A stretch of DNA of 64,000 nucleotides from Agapanthus africanus (GCA_030015575.1 CM057338.1:130659546-130723545), one strand, 5' to 3'; positions 24,163-36,889 are shown, counted from the first letter of the stretch. Made by a program: numbers and translations. Notes: generated from the sequence alone by a model not told the origin.

Positions 24163-25360
24163 CATGCCACGCCTCGCTTCCCAGAGTGCACTAAGATCGG
24201 CACGTGACAGGGCCAACCATACTACATGTAGCTAGGAAACATCCCTCCACAGTCACATTACGTATGTCTATAAGATATCAAGAACAGTAAAAATACATAA
24301 ACTATTTAGTACATGTCCATATGCCAGAATAAACGAGTCAAGAAATAATATGCGGAAGCAATAAATCCAATAAACAATAATAATCTGGAAAGTACGTCCC
24401 AAATACGGGCTCACATCAGGAAATGAAAATACGGAAACAAAACTAAACCAAACTAGGTACTAACAGGATCCTCACTGGTCGGACTGTCGGCTGAAATACT
24501 CCTGATCAGCCTGCGAAAGAGATAAAGGATCTGGGCCCTGCAAAATCCAGACGTCAGTGCGTTATAATATCAATAATAATAAGCAACCAGGATGTAACGA
24601 GATATGCAGACATGAGTATAAACGATGACATGAATATAACCAGTAAACATGGATATGCAACAGTGAAGTGTATACGTGCAGGTGAAGTGCAGTGAGTAAT
24701 CTAAACTATACTGCTGGGTTATCTATTCTATAGTCTTTGAAATCAATTAATGTAATCCTCATCGTAACCCATCGGTCTATGCCGCGTTCATGCCCCACGG
24801 GACCATGGTAACAGAATCATTCCGTAACGCCCGGAAAAACGGCAAACAATATATTCCGTAACGCCCAGAAAAATGGCAAACAATATATTCCGTAACGCTC
24901 GGAAAAACGGCAAATAATATAATAGCCCTTTGAGTTACATTCGATTACATTCTTGATTTCCCCTTGCCCCCAAGGTTATGTGTTCAAGTCGGGTATTGCC
25001 AATCGATATCTAATGCCAACACAGGATCAAGCAGGTATAAGTTTTGTCTATGCAGACCATACTAGATATTTTTAAAATATTTTATTCGATTTTAAATGTT
25101 ATATTAAAAAATGCAGATACCGGATATAATGCCAGTATGCAGTAAATAGAAAAAAAAATATGAAAGTGCACGGATCCACGTAATAAGCCGGGATAAATCA
25201 TAAACAGGGATCAAGATGGGTTTCCAGGAAGCGGGTCGGGTCAGATGCAAATACAGATGTCAAATACACTATTCGCATCCAAAACACAATAAATCAGGAA
25301 AATACCATAAATAAAGAAATACTCAAAATAGAACTGGTATAAATGAACTAGGGTGTTACA
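24163..25360 (-). repeat. Tek-2 5' LTR, internally deleted
   Basis: 1.2 kb. It follows the other LTR as far as CTATGCAGAC and then jumps to CATACTAGATATTT (near 25062), omitting about 1.65 kb. The short match at the junction fits a microhomology deletion. The edge beside the primer site also lacks TGT. Confidence 0.85.
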
Positions 25361-25690
25361 ATAACGCTAGGGCATAACTGACGGCGATGATCTCACGCTT
25401 GCACGCTCCACGCAACCACTATATAAACCCATCTCTCCGACGACTCAGGTAATGCAAAATCATTTCCAATACGCCGTTACTCTGCACTTAATCCCCGGTA
25501 CTAACTTGATCATCGGAGAGTCCTACGGTGATCACCCACCCCAAGACTTCTTTTATAGATAGCTCGGCGTCAACGCCAACCCATTGAGATCCATACACTC
25601 AACAACTCCCAAACTAAATCTCAACCGTCAAAGACCACCATCACAGGATCGACGGAGGACAACATCTGAAGGAGGTCACAGCCTCCATCA
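25361..25690 (+). repeat. Tat-1 5' LTR, piece 3, with TATA box
   Basis: Continues the LTR from ATAACGCT. It carries TATATAAA at 25420-25427, repeated at 46271-46278 in the 3' LTR, as a likely promoter, and ends CCATCA before the primer site. The last 230 bp have no counterpart in the truncated 3' LTR. Confidence 0.85.
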
Positions 25691-25712
25691 GTTGGCCTCG
25701 TCTGTGGGAAAC
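25691..25712 (+). promoter_or_regulatory. Tat-1 primer binding site, decayed
   Basis: TTGGCCTCGTCTGTGGGAA closely resembles the TTGGCGCCGTCTGTGGGAA segment found just inside the LTR of Tat/Retand elements; two bases are changed. Confidence 0.75.
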
Positions 25713-25761
25713 GTTTCAGAATCTTCTCTACCCCTAAAGGTGATCTTCCGCTCTCGACCTG

Positions 25762-27263
25762 ATGGCGAGCGACAACCGCGACGATCTAAATACGAGCTGC
25801 CACAACGGAGGCAGAGGCGGCTCGTCTCCCCTCCTAACGCCATCAACGCCTTATCCTCTCGAATAGACAGGCTCACATCACTTGTGGATGCCCTCGTCCA
25901 TGTTCAAGCGGTGGGGTTTACCCACCAGATCGCGGTTCCCCTCCCTGGGATAATGACGTCCGCAGAAGGACGGATGGTCACGCTCAAGCCCTCGATCTCA
26001 CTCACGCTCATCTCAGCGCCACCGAGCGCCGGTGTGCCAACTCCGGCTACCATGACCCGAATGCAGCGATTGATCCCATGACCCGCTGGGCGCCGGACAG
26101 CTCTACGCCCCGATCCTAGGGAAGACTGGGTCGTCGCTCTGATGCCCGCCGCGCGTTCTCTCCCTCTAAGGACGTGTCGGTCAGCTCGTCTGCTTCCAGG
26201 TATAACTGACGCCCCCACTCTTGTCGAGGTCGCCCGAACGGTGAACGTCGGGACTACTCGAGAAGGGCATCGCCCGAGGATTTGAGAAATTTGATAAAGC
26301 GGAATCGAAGTCGCACCATCGCGCAGACCCTGATCAGGGGTAGCCACCATTCTGACTGTGCAGAATCCTCGGGATACCACTACTGACTCGAAGCCCTCGA
26401 AAAGAAAATCGAAGGTATACGACGGGATGACCATGCGTCCGGCGAAAGGGCTTGGTATTCCACCGACTCACTAACAAAGCTCTTCACAGAAGAGCTAATG
26501 CCGAGCATGTCTCGTCCAGGAATAAGCCACCAAAAGTGGCCCTCTTCGATGGAAAATCCGACCCGAAGGACCTCCTAGACGCCTTTACGGCGGGTATGAG
26601 CTTCTAGGATAACTCGGACGCGGCTCAATACCGAGCTTTCCCCACCACCCTCATCCGGGCTGGCCGGGACTTGTTCCGAAGGCTCGCACCACGCTCCATC
26701 TCGACCTTCGACGAGTTGGCCACCCAGTTCCTCGGTCACTTCGTCGGAAACCGACGACAGAAGAGGACGGTTGACTACATGTTCACTGTCAAGAGCGGAG
26801 ACAAGGAATCCTTCAAAGGATATGTAACCCGCTTCTACAATTCCCTCCTGGAGGTCCCCAAGCACCGCGATGAAACAGTTATCACCGTGTTGAGGTTGGG
26901 TCTTAGGGACAAAGAGTGGCTCCGCTCTTTTGCATTGGCGCGTCCTAAGACTATGGCCAAAGTAAAAGCCTGGACCAAGCGAGAAATCCAACTCGAGTCA
27001 GAGGTAAACTCAAACCTGTCCTGAACCGACCTGGTAGACCGAAAGAAGTGGGATAAGGAAGAGAAAAAGAAAGACGATCGTCCGAGACCTTATTCCCCAA
27101 GGTTCCAGGAATACACCCCTCTGAACATTTCCCAAGCCGAGCTGTTGGAGGAAGCTAAGGGCGAGAGGTTCTTCAGGCTTCTACCAGCTACCCGAAGCCC
27201 GGGAAAATGGCTCCGAAGCCCGTATTCTGCCTATCACCGGACGTAGGGTCATCCGACTAATAG
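25762..27263 (+). pseudogene. Tat-1 gag, N-terminal and capsid parts
   Basis: The N-terminal part shows a short helix-forming segment (INALSSRIDRLTSLVDALV) in one frame and frameshifts after it. From about 26530 the Tat-type capsid is clear: FDGKSDPKDLLDAF, then the frame holding RSISTFDELATQFLGHFVG, GYVTRFYNSLLEVP and YTPLNISQAELLEEA. The zinc-knuckle start (AYHRT, GHPTNSC) lies immediately before 27264, with a Cys changed to Ser and a stop inside it. Several stops and frameshifts make it a pseudogene. Ath-B cuts it there; the next residues (DYIEELIRSGHLAKYL) are at 36615. Confidence 0.85.
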
Positions 27264-27268
27264 CTGTG

Positions 27269-28731
27269 TGCTCGGAAGCTTTCTTCCTTCGCATTCATAT
27301 GTATATTTTTGCATTTGCATACTTATTTTAAAATCCATAAAAATCAAAAAATTTAAAAATTATAAAAATTGAAAAGTTCAATTGTGATCATATTTGACTT
27401 AAGTTCAATATGACGATTGACTAGTTAGAAAAAACTAGATCCTAAACTTAGTAAATTAAAAAATCTAAAAATAACCTTTCTTAAAGTTTAACTATAGAAA
27501 ATATACGTCCTTATAATTTATTTAGAAATAGGCAAATTTTGAGTTCGGTTCTTGGGCTAAATCAAAATAAGGGAAGATAATTGAAAGCTCTATTTGAAAT
27601 ATAAGTCTGAAAATTAATTCTGAACCTTAAGTCCAAATTCTGAAAATATATACCCTACTTTACGCACTCGCACACATCTTGAAACTTGGGATAGTAGAGG
27701 ATACCTGGAAATGCTCTTGTCTAAAATCCTTAGTATGAAGGAAAATAAAATAAAAGTATAAGTGGAATAAAGAAAAAATGAACACTGGTTTTGTAATTGC
27801 TTAAGGCAGCATAAAAAAAATATAGCGAGAGTGCTTTATCACCTAGTGCCTTAGACCAACTGGTTTGGGAGTCACTGCTAAGTCTTAGGTATTACAAGAC
27901 GAGGAATTACGCCTAAATGCGCGAACACATTTTTTAATCGGTCGTTAGTATCTCAAGAAGTATTAACGGTCGCATGAAGGATGTGTGAGCAATTTCATCT
28001 AAAATTCACCAACTAAAAGTACTTTGGACGATGGACAAGAGTATGATAGTTTGAATTGAATTTCTAAGTGTAAGGGTGATAATTACACACACGTAGGGGT
28101 ATATGATTAAGGTTTTGATAAGAGATAGGAATGAAAGATAGGGCTTATAATTTCAGTAGAGATGATAAAAATTCCTAAGTGGAGATGGAACCTTAGAAGG
28201 AAAATTCAAAAGATGCTGAAAGCTAAATAAATTTGCAGAACATATACGATCTTAAGTTAAATGATAAGTGAGTGTGAAAAATATGGGTTGATGATTTCTA
28301 AGTTGAAGATAATAGAATTTCTTGCTAGAATACCGAATTGAAGAATGAAAGTCAACAGGCCAAATTGATCAGATTTTGTGGATAGTATCCGCTGAAAACC
28401 CTCAGGAGACAACACTCCTCCTACTAGGAACAGTTAGAGGTTTAACGGCTTGTTGCACGAGCTTAGTGAAATCGCGATTCCCTGCGAAAGTGAGGTTAGG
28501 ATGTTTCGAGAATAAATTGGTTTTGCTCGGGACGAGCAAAAGATAAGTTTTGGGGTATTTGTTCATATCAGAATTTTGCATTCGTATATCGCCCATTCTT
28601 AATCACATTACACATAAATAGGTGCATTTGATCCATGTCTGCTAAATAGTTGCAGGTTACAGGTTCTCAGATCGTTACAGTGAAATTCATGAAAAATCGC
28701 TATAAATGTGAGACTACAACCAACAATCATT
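27269..28731 (+). repeat. Ath-B inverted arm
   Basis: Reverse complement of about 30056-31514, roughly 90% alike by eye: 1.29 kb of 3' untranslated region, the purine tract (plus strand AAGTTTTGGGGTATT at 28546-28560) and the first 170 bp of an LTR. It joins the LTR at 28732 through CATT, the same four bases that lie between primer site and LTR at 35120-35123. Confidence 0.88.
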
Positions 28732-30224
28732 TGATTGATATGGAATTTTGCGTGTGTGCGTTTTAGAATCAAAGTTAAGAATATACCGCAATCAATAACG
28801 GTGTCGCTTGGTAGCTAGCTGGTTGAGTACGGGTCGGTCCACATGGAAAACGTGTTCTTTCTTTATATTCTTACGAGTTAAGTCCTATTTTTGGTAGGTT
28901 TTGATTTTTATAAAAACTAAGATTGAATTTGATTTGATTTGATTTGAAGCCTTGCTAGGGTTAGGATTAGGTTAGTTTAGAAAAATAACTCTACTCACTG
29001 CTTCCTTTGCCTTAATTAATAACATAGGTGTAAGGGTAATAATTAACAAAGGGGATTAGCACGACTAGAAAGAAACTTCGTTTCTTCCTTTTGGTCCTTA
29101 TCCGTCCTTTCTTAACTCTTATCCCTAATCTCTATGTAAATCAACCACAACCGATCTAACTAGAGGATCACTGCTATCTCGTAGGATAGGGTGCCGTAGT
29201 GAGCGGTGTGTATTTGATTCAAATAGAGTTCTAATTAAAATGTTATATGGAAAGAAAGGAGTGAGAGATTTCCATCTCTCAAACCTACCCAATACTAACC
29301 CTAACAAGTGAGGAATTACTCACTCATTAGGAAAGTTACGATGAAATTCATTTTTATAATTTTTGTTTTAATAACCTAATTAACTTGCAGATAAATAAAG
29401 ACAGATAAAAAATTGCAGAAATTAAATTCAAATGGAGAATTGCAAGATAAAAAAACTTACTTTTATTGACACCTCTTGACGATTACAATGGAATGAAAAT
29501 TTAATCTAGAATTTAAAAAGAGGCATCCTCCAAAGAGGCACACCAAAAAGAGGCACCCTGAAAGAGACATCCTAAGAAAGGCATCCTAAAAGAGGCACCA
29601 CAGAAGAGGCATCACTCCAAAAGAGCCTGTAGGATTTCCTATTTATAGATAGGAGAAACCCTAGGGTTTACATCTGATCCACATTTGAAATTACAAGACT
29701 ACCCTAAGAAAGCCGGGTCAAAGCACTGACACCCACCGACACGTGCACTGCACGGCCGCAGATCCGCGGCAGAATGCCATGTTTGGCCGCGGTTCCGCGG
29801 CCATATGGTGAGCTCTTGGACTCAGTTCTTTAGGGATGCTTCAAGTTGCTTTTTCCTTCTGTTTTTTCACTTGGTTTCTCAGAATCTTTTCTACTTTCTT
29901 CCAGATTTCCAACAGTGCAGAATTTGTGGACTTTTACCGTAAGCTTCGCGTTTAAGTCTTGAATCTTGTGCTGCCCTTTTGCTTTGTGCACTTGAACTGT
30001 TTACTGATCTTCATTTGTTCCTTGAACTGTTAGGCGGTATCATACGGATTTTTCTATTGTTGGTCGTAATCTTACATTTGTAGCGTCTTTTTCATGAATT
30101 TCACTGTAATGATCTGAGAACCTGTAACCTGTAACTATTTAGCAGACATGGATCAAAAGCACCTATTTATTCGTAAAATGATTAAGAATGGGGAATACAA
30201 TAATGCAAAATTCTGATATGAACA
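28732..30224 (-). repeat. Ath-B 3' LTR
   Basis: 1493 bp, ending GATATGAACA. GC-rich palindromes lie at 29753-29770 and 29784-29801. Differences from the right LTR are concentrated in the first 60 bp, where this copy looks more like Ath-C. Confidence 0.9.
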
Positions 30225-31894
30225 AATACCCCCAAAGTTATCTTTTGCTCCTCCTGAGCAAAACCAATTTATTCTCGAAAAATCCTAACCTCACTTTCGC
30301 AAGGAATCGCGATTGCACTGAGCTTGTGCAATAAGCCATTAAACCTCTAGGTGTCCCTAGTAGGAGTGTTGTCTCCTGAGGGTTTTCAGCGGATACTACC
30401 CATAAAATCCGATCAATTTGGCCTGTTGAATTTCATTCTTCAATTCGGTATTCTAGCAAGAAATTCTATTATCTTCAACTTAGAAATCATCAACCCATAT
30501 TTTTCACACTCACTTATCATTTAACTTAAGATCATATATGTTCTGTAAATTTATTTAGCTTTCAGTATCTTTTGAATTTTCCTTCTAAGGTTCCATCTTC
30601 ACTTAGGAATTTTTATCATCTCTACTAAAATTATAAGCCCTATCTTTCATTCCTATCTCTCATCAAAACCCTAATCATATACCCCTATGTGTGTGTAATT
30701 TTCACCCTTACACTTGGAAATTCAATTCAAACTATCATACTCTTGTCCATCGTCCAAAGTACTTTTAGTTGGTGAATTTTAGATGAAATTGCTCACACAT
30801 CTTTCATGCGACCGTTAATACTTCTTGAGGTACTAACGACCGATAAAAAAATATGTTCGCGTATTTAGGCATAATTCCTCGTCTTGTAATATCTAAGGCT
30901 TAGCAGTGACTCCCAAACCAGTTGGTCTAAGGCACTAGGTGATAAAGCACTCTCGCTATATTTTTTTTATGCTGCCTTAAGCAATTACAAAATCAGTGTT
31001 CATTTTTTCTTTATTCACCACTTATACTTTTATTTTATTTTTCTTCATACTAAGGATTTTAGACAAGAGCATTTCAAGGTATTCTCTACTATCCCAAGTT
31101 TCAAGATGTGTGTGAGTACGTAAAGTAGGGTATATATTTTCAGAATTTGGACTTAAGGTTCAGAATTAATTTTCAGACTTATACTTCAATAGACCTTTCA
31201 ATACTCTTCCCTTATTTTTATTTAGCCCAAGAACTGAACTCAAAATTTGCCTATTTCTAAATAAATTACAAGAACGTATATTTTCTACAGTTAAACTTTA
31301 AGAAAGGTTATTTTTAGAGTTTTTAATTTACAAAGTTTAGGATCTAGTTTTTCGTAACTAGTCAACCGTCATGTTGAACTTAAGTAAAATATGGCCACAA
31401 TTGAACTTTTCAATTTTTATAATTTTTAAAATTTTTGATTTTTATGGATTTTAAAATAAGTATGCAAATGCAAAAATATACACATGAATGCGAAGGAAGA
31501 AAGCTTACCGAGCTACCCCCAAACTTAAACTTGACAGTGCCCTCACTGTCAGGCTACACCAAGAGGGTCAAAATTGTCGGCACTCCCCTTTTATTTTTTA
31601 TTATTAACAGAAAAAGAAAACAAAATATATATACACAAAAAGGTTCCCCCCCAAACTTAAGTGAAACATTGTTTCTACTGTTGCCATTTTCTAAATCTCA
31701 TAAACTTGTAAAGTTGGGAGGAAAATTTTATTAACGGGGAGATGAAATATGATCGTGAAAATCTCCCCCAAACTTATTTTTGGCTCACAACTTTGAGTTA
31801 GAAAAAATTATTTTCGAGAGCCAAATTATACCCCCTCCCCCAAACTTGAGTTAAACAATGTTAAGCTTTTACAGAGGGGGTTCAAAGTTATTGA
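30225..31894 (-). other. Ath-B 3' region with five purine-tract-like motifs
   Basis: The genuine tract touches the LTR (30225-30240). The minus-strand word AAGTTTGGGGG recurs near 31516, 31646, 31765 and 31837. No coding frame is supported. Confidence 0.75.
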
Positions 31895-33968
31895 TCAATG
31901 CCAAGCTTTGCAAAGACCAAAAGTCAACACCAACCATTTGAAGAATTTATCAATGTAACGTATAGGTCGGTGGAAGAACATGTTATATAGAGCCAAGAAG
32001 AAATGGGGAAGAGATAAGTGGTGGTATGGAAAGGGTTTGCGTGAACGTGAATGTGAGGAGATAAGAGGTGATGATAAATAAAAACGAGAATGTGAATGAT
32101 CAGAAATGAGTGGAATATTGACATTCTCGTATTTTATAAGAAGAAAGGGTGGTGGTTCAACTTCTATAGGTGAAGGTTGATTAATCACAAAATCCATGTT
32201 GTTTAGGAATGCAAGTTCGTCAGCAAAAAGTTCTTCAAAACTCTCATCGATATAATTGAACATTTTACTGTCAGTAAGTTTTGTGCCGGAATTTATCATA
32301 CTTGATTTGTCAAAAATTATGGAGGTATGAGACTTGAAAAACTCATCTACCTCATTTTCAAAAGTATCCAAATCAAGTTGGCTTTCTGGAATGATCAAAC
32401 TTGAATTATCGGATTGTGATTCATCAACACTCACTGAAATTATAGGAAGAATAGAAGAAGAACCTGAGAAAATGGGAGAAAGAAGTTGAATACGAACTTG
32501 AGGGTGGAGATGGAGTGTATAAATTAGCACAACTTGTAATGACCGATGTGTAAAAAGCGATTGTGCTAATCTATCAACCCACTGAGAAATGTGGTCAAAT
32601 CCCTCAAGATTCGTGAGAAAACATGGGTACGTCGAACTTAGTAAACCAGACATACAAAATGAAAGTGATACAGTTTCTTGCACGGTCGGAACGATAGAAA
32701 GGATGAAGGGGAGTGATTTAGGAAAGGTAACAGTTAAATATTCAGAAGGGTGTACACAGTCAGTGGAAGGGACAGGATGAATTGGAAAATCCTACTCATC
32801 AAGCAAAACTAGTTCATCCTCAATACTATCCTCAAAATTCCCCTCAAAAGTTATCTCATTCATGCATTTATCATCAAAATCCAGACGCATATGAAGTTCG
32901 GGAAAAAACAGTTAATGACTCGGGATGATGAATTGGAGAGAGAAACTCATCCAAATCTGTGGGTTCATCATCCAAAATATTCCCAGCGTCTATATCCTCA
33001 ATCAAGTGAAAATCAATTTTTTCAGACACCTCATCAAAAGCATGGATATTAATCAATTCAGGTTCTAGAGTAGAGGTGTAGAGGTCAAAAAGATTGATGA
33101 TGGTTTCACTCGAAAGGGACCCTTCACAATCAGGTAAATCAAACACTACAAAGTCGCACAACTCATTAAACGTTTTATTTTCAACTGGTGAATCATTTGG
33201 AACACTTGATAGACATTCAAAACCGGAATTGTGGAATTCAATTGGGGATGGGTAAGTTTGATTTGGAAGGGTGCAAAGCTCACTCTCTCCACTCAAATTA
33301 TCAATCTGTCCAACCGCCTCATCGTACATTGGAAAATTTGGAGCTAATTCGAAACTAGCTACCGGGTCACTAGGTTGTATAAGAGCGGCCATGGACTCAT
33401 TCAAATCCTTCATTTGTTAGCATGACGCTACCATAAAGCCTTCCAACGACTGTTCCAGACTAGACATGGGTTTTGACGGGGTTTCAATAAAAGATTCAAA
33501 GTTGTTTGGATACGTGAAACTCCCAAATGGCTGTGTAGAAGCAATGTCTAGGGAAGGTGCAAAATTCGGGTAGGACTGGTAGGAATTGAATGGTTGGACA
33601 GGAGTAGGATCAATATTTGGATAAGAAAGTGAATGGAATTGTTGATCCAAAGAATTCGCAGTGGTGAAAGGAGTGAAAGATCGGTTATGAGATTTTTCAA
33701 TATGTTCAGCAATAGACATGGGTTTCGGAGTTACAACAGGACTCGAAAAAGGAGTATCAATGTAAGAAGGTGGTGAAGGTTGAAATGGTTGATATAAGGT
33801 GGATTGCAGAGTCCAACTGGTTGTCCTAGACGCGTCTATTCGATCTTTCAAAGAAATTTTGGGTATGGAGGGGTCGTTCGAAATTCGATCAAAACAAGAA
33901 GCGTAGGAAGTAATGTCTGGTTGAGGGTACCAAAGTTCGGCAAGAGTTTTGCGAGGTGGGGTACCCAT
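31895..33968 (-). pseudogene. Ath-B non-gag reading frame, Ser/Pro/Phe-rich
   Basis: The start Met at 33968 opens MGTPPRKTLAELWYP. It is followed by low-complexity sequence rich in Ser, Pro, Phe and Tyr with repeats such as YPNF, FNSYQSYPNF and FGSFTYPNNFESF, then an acidic middle part (IDFHLIEDIDAGNILDDEP). One in-frame stop at 33414-33416 and one frameshift near 32875 separate it from a C-terminal block (32683-31895) ending KWLVLTFGLCKAWH, which also ends the Ath-A frame. Ath-C has the same protein, collinear and again started by MRTPP. I recognise no domain; it occupies the position of gag-protease-pol. The function is unknown. Confidence 0.7.
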
Positions 33969-35103
33969 GATGTGATAAGAGAAAGGAGAAGAAAAAGAAT
34001 GTGATTTTATTTTATTTTATATTTTTTTGTTTTAAAAAAAAATTGATTGTTTTTGGAGTTTTTAAATTTTTGAAAGTGTTTTTTTAGAAAGAGTGTTGCA
34101 AAAGATTTTTTACGGAACTACGACACACTTTCAAACAGTTACAATTTAAGCATGCACAATCAAGCCTAAAGCGAGGCTCTCTTAAGTCAACTAGACTGCT
34201 CCTAACTGGTCCAAAGCGACAAGTTGTGAGATATCTCTCAAATCGTCTCTTCACCGCCAATTGTGGCCAGGTAAGCACAAGTGAAGAAAGAAGAGATCCG
34301 CTCACGAATCACTGTGAGACGGGCCTTTTAAAGTTACCTTTCTCACTTGTCTAGCCTAGACACCACAAAGTCAGGTTTAAATAAACAACTGAATGCCCAC
34401 AACCTTTCTCTGTCCTAATGAGCGCGACAGTCCTTAATTGGCTGAGTCTAGATTTTTTTTTTAATTAACTCGAGGGTTGATGCATATGCTTTTTGTGATT
34501 TCTAGGGTTTTAGGAAGGGTAATGAAATCTCCACCCGATCTGGATTAGTGTTATAGTCCCTTAATTTCCGTTTTAAAAATGCAAAACAGTAAACACACAA
34601 AATCTAAAACACTTGCCAAATTTTTTTTTATTTATTTGCGGCGCAAAGAATCTTGCACAAAATTGATTTATTGGAGAGGGAGAAGAAGTTTTGCGCAAAG
34701 AACCCTGCAGGAAAATTTTTCAGAGGAGTTCAGAGGGTAGAAGAGAGTAAAAAAATACTTACAGAGAATTTTAGGATGCTGACGTCACTGGTTGACCGCG
34801 GTTCCGCGGTCAAACACATCCTTTAGCCGCGGTTCTGCGGTGGTTCTGTTGGATCAGGCCGTCAAAATTTTTCTGTTTTCTGTTATGGTTCTCCTCTGTT
34901 TGTTCAGATCCTCTGTTTGCTAATTTGTTCATTGAGTTTGCTCCAGATCTGAATCAGTCCGTCTTTCGTTCCTGCACAAGTCGCACAAAAACCGATCAAA
35001 AAGAACAAGATGAATTTTTTATGAATTTTTATATTTTTTCAATTTTTATAAATTTTTCCAATTTCAATTAACCCGAAATTACAAAAGAAAATAACTACCG
35101 TAA
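33969..35103 (-). other. Ath-B leader
   Basis: Non-coding region between primer site and frame, homologous to 43029-44066. It contains GACCGCGGTTCCGCGGTC near 34796 and a second copy near 34824, beside GCTGACGTCA. Confidence 0.7.
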
Positions 35104-35121
35104 TCCCCGGCAACGGCGCCA
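35104..35121 (-). promoter_or_regulatory. Ath-B primer binding site, tRNA-Asp
   Basis: Minus strand TGGCGCCGTTGCCGGGGA, two bases inside the 5' LTR. Confidence 0.9.
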
Positions 35122-35123
35122 TT

Positions 35124-36609
35124 TGATTGTTTGTTGTTTTGTACGTGCGTTTTAAATTAAAGAATAGAATATACCGCAATCAATAACGATGTCGCTTGGT
35201 AGCTAACTGGTTGAGTACGGGTCGGTCCACATGGAAAATGTGTTCTTTCTTTATATTCTTACGAGTTAAGTCCTATTTTTGGTAGGTTTTGATTTTTATA
35301 AAAACTAAGATTGAATTTAATTTGATTTGAAGCCTTGCTAGGGTTAGGATTAGGTTAGTTTGGAAAAATAACTCTACTCACTACTTCCTTTGCCTTAATT
35401 AAGAACATAGGTGTAAGGGTAATAGTTAACAAAGGGGATTAGCAAGACTAGAAAGAAACTTCGTTTCTTCCTTTTAGTCCTTATCCGTCATTTCTTAACT
35501 CTTAACCCTAACCTCTATGTAAATCAACCACAACCGGTCTAATTAGGGAATTACCGCTATCTCGTAGGATAGGGTGCCGTGGTGAGCGGTGTGTGTTTGA
35601 TTCAAATAGAGTCCTAATTAAAATGTTATATGGAAAGAAAGGAGTGAGAGATTTCCATCTCTCAAACCTACCTAATCCTAACCCTAACAAGTGAGGAATT
35701 ACTCACTCATTAGGAAAGTTATGATGAAATTCATTTTTATAATTTTTGTTTTAATAACCTAATTAACTTGCAGATAAACAAAGACAGATAAAAAAAATTG
35801 CAGAAATTAAATTCAAATGGAGAATTACAAGATAAAAAAACTTACTTTTATTGACACCTCTTGACGATTACAATAGAATGAAAATTTAATCTAGAATTTA
35901 AAAAGAGGCATCCTCCAAAGAGGCACACCAAAAAGAGGCACCCTGAAAAAGGCATCCTGAGAAAGGCACCCTAAAAGCGGCAGCACAAAAGAGGCACCAC
36001 CCCAAAAGAGGCTGTAGGCTTTCCTATTTATAGATAGGAGAAACCCTAGAATTTACATCTGATCCACATTTGAAATTACAAACAACCCTAAGAAAGCCAG
36101 GTCAAAGCACCGACATCCACCGACACGTGCACTGCACGGCCGTGGATCCACGGCAGAATGCCATGTTTGGTCGCGGTTCCGCGGCCATATGGTGAGCTCT
36201 TGGACTCAGTTCTTTAGGGATGCTTCAAGTTGCTTTTTCCTTCTATTTTTTTCACTTGGTTCCTCAAAATCTTTTCTACTTTCTTCCAGATTTCCAACAG
36301 TGCAGAATTTGTGGACTTTTACCGTAAGCTTCGCGTTGAAGTCTTGAATCTTGTGCTGTCCTTTTGCTTTATGCACTTAAACTGTTTACTGATCTTCATT
36401 TGTTCCTTGAACTGTTAGGCGGCATCATACGGATTCTTCTATTGTTGGTCATAATCTCACATTTTTAGCGTCTTTTTCATGAATTTCACTGTAATGGCCT
36501 GAGAACCTGTAACCTGCAACTATTTAGCAGACATGGATCAAAAGCACCAATTTATTCGTAAAATGATTAAGAATGGGGAATATAATAATGCAAAATTCTG
36601 ATATGAACA
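35124..36609 (-). repeat. Ath-B 5' LTR
   Basis: 1486 bp, ending GATATGAACA directly before the CTGTG target duplication. The GC palindromes are partly decayed (GGCCGTGGATCCACGGC near 36139). Confidence 0.9.
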
Positions 36610-36614
36610 CTGTG

Positions 36615-36672
36615 CGATTACATCGAAGAACTAATCCGCTCTGGTCACTTGGCGAAATACCTGTGAGACAAA
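36615..36672 (+). pseudogene. Tat-1 gag, remainder after Ath-B
   Basis: Reads DYIEELIRSGHLAKYL followed by a stop. This is the segment that normally comes right after the zinc knuckle in Tat/Ogre gag, which shows that Ath-B split the knuckle region. The frame is offset by a small indel from the left part. Confidence 0.8.
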
Positions 36673-36889
36673 CGTCAAGCAGATAGGGGGCAAGCCAGCC
36701 AAATTACAGCCGAAGAGCTGATAATAGGGTAGATCATGATCACCACCAACTGACCCAAGTCTGAGGATACCCACCGAATCCGTTCATTTAATAGGGGAGA
36801 GTTTAAATTAAATCATTGAATATGTATTTTCTATAATCATAAAGATTCTTACTTCCCTGCAATCTGAACTGCTTGTTTCTGTTTTTATG
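36673..36889 (+). other. Tat-1 spacer after gag
   Basis: About 220 bp of Tat-1 internal sequence between the end of gag and the tandem array. No protease, reverse transcriptase or other pol motif is visible in any frame. Confidence 0.6.

Larger units (their letters stand above)
17433..25360 (-). mobile_element. Tek-2: Tekay/Del chromovirus with pol but no gag
   Basis: Minus-strand order: 5' LTR (1.2 kb, internally deleted), tRNA-iMet primer site, about 480 bp without gag, then protease, reverse transcriptase, RNase H, integrase with chromodomain, and a full 3' LTR of 2.85 kb. The integrase ends in the CW-DDVGER and VFHVSQLRKY segments and a chromodomain typical of Tekay/Del. The flanks (ATTGT on the left, ATAAC on the right) do not form a clean target duplication, so an end may have mutated or recombined. 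It lies in the Tat-1 LTR at the point equivalent to 46211. Confidence 0.9.
27269..36609 (-). mobile_element. Ath-B: Athila-like element with a fold-back left end
   Basis: Two LTRs of about 1.49 kb (28732-30224 and 35124-36609), a tRNA-Asp primer site and a 3' purine tract define a minus-strand element. To the left of its 3' LTR lies a further 1.46 kb that is an inverted, diverged copy of the element's own 3' region. The target duplication CTGTG (27264-27268 and 36610-36614) encloses this extra arm as well, so the whole 9.34 kb behaves as one insertion. It carries no gag, protease or polymerase domains, only the frame described below. Confidence 0.88.
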
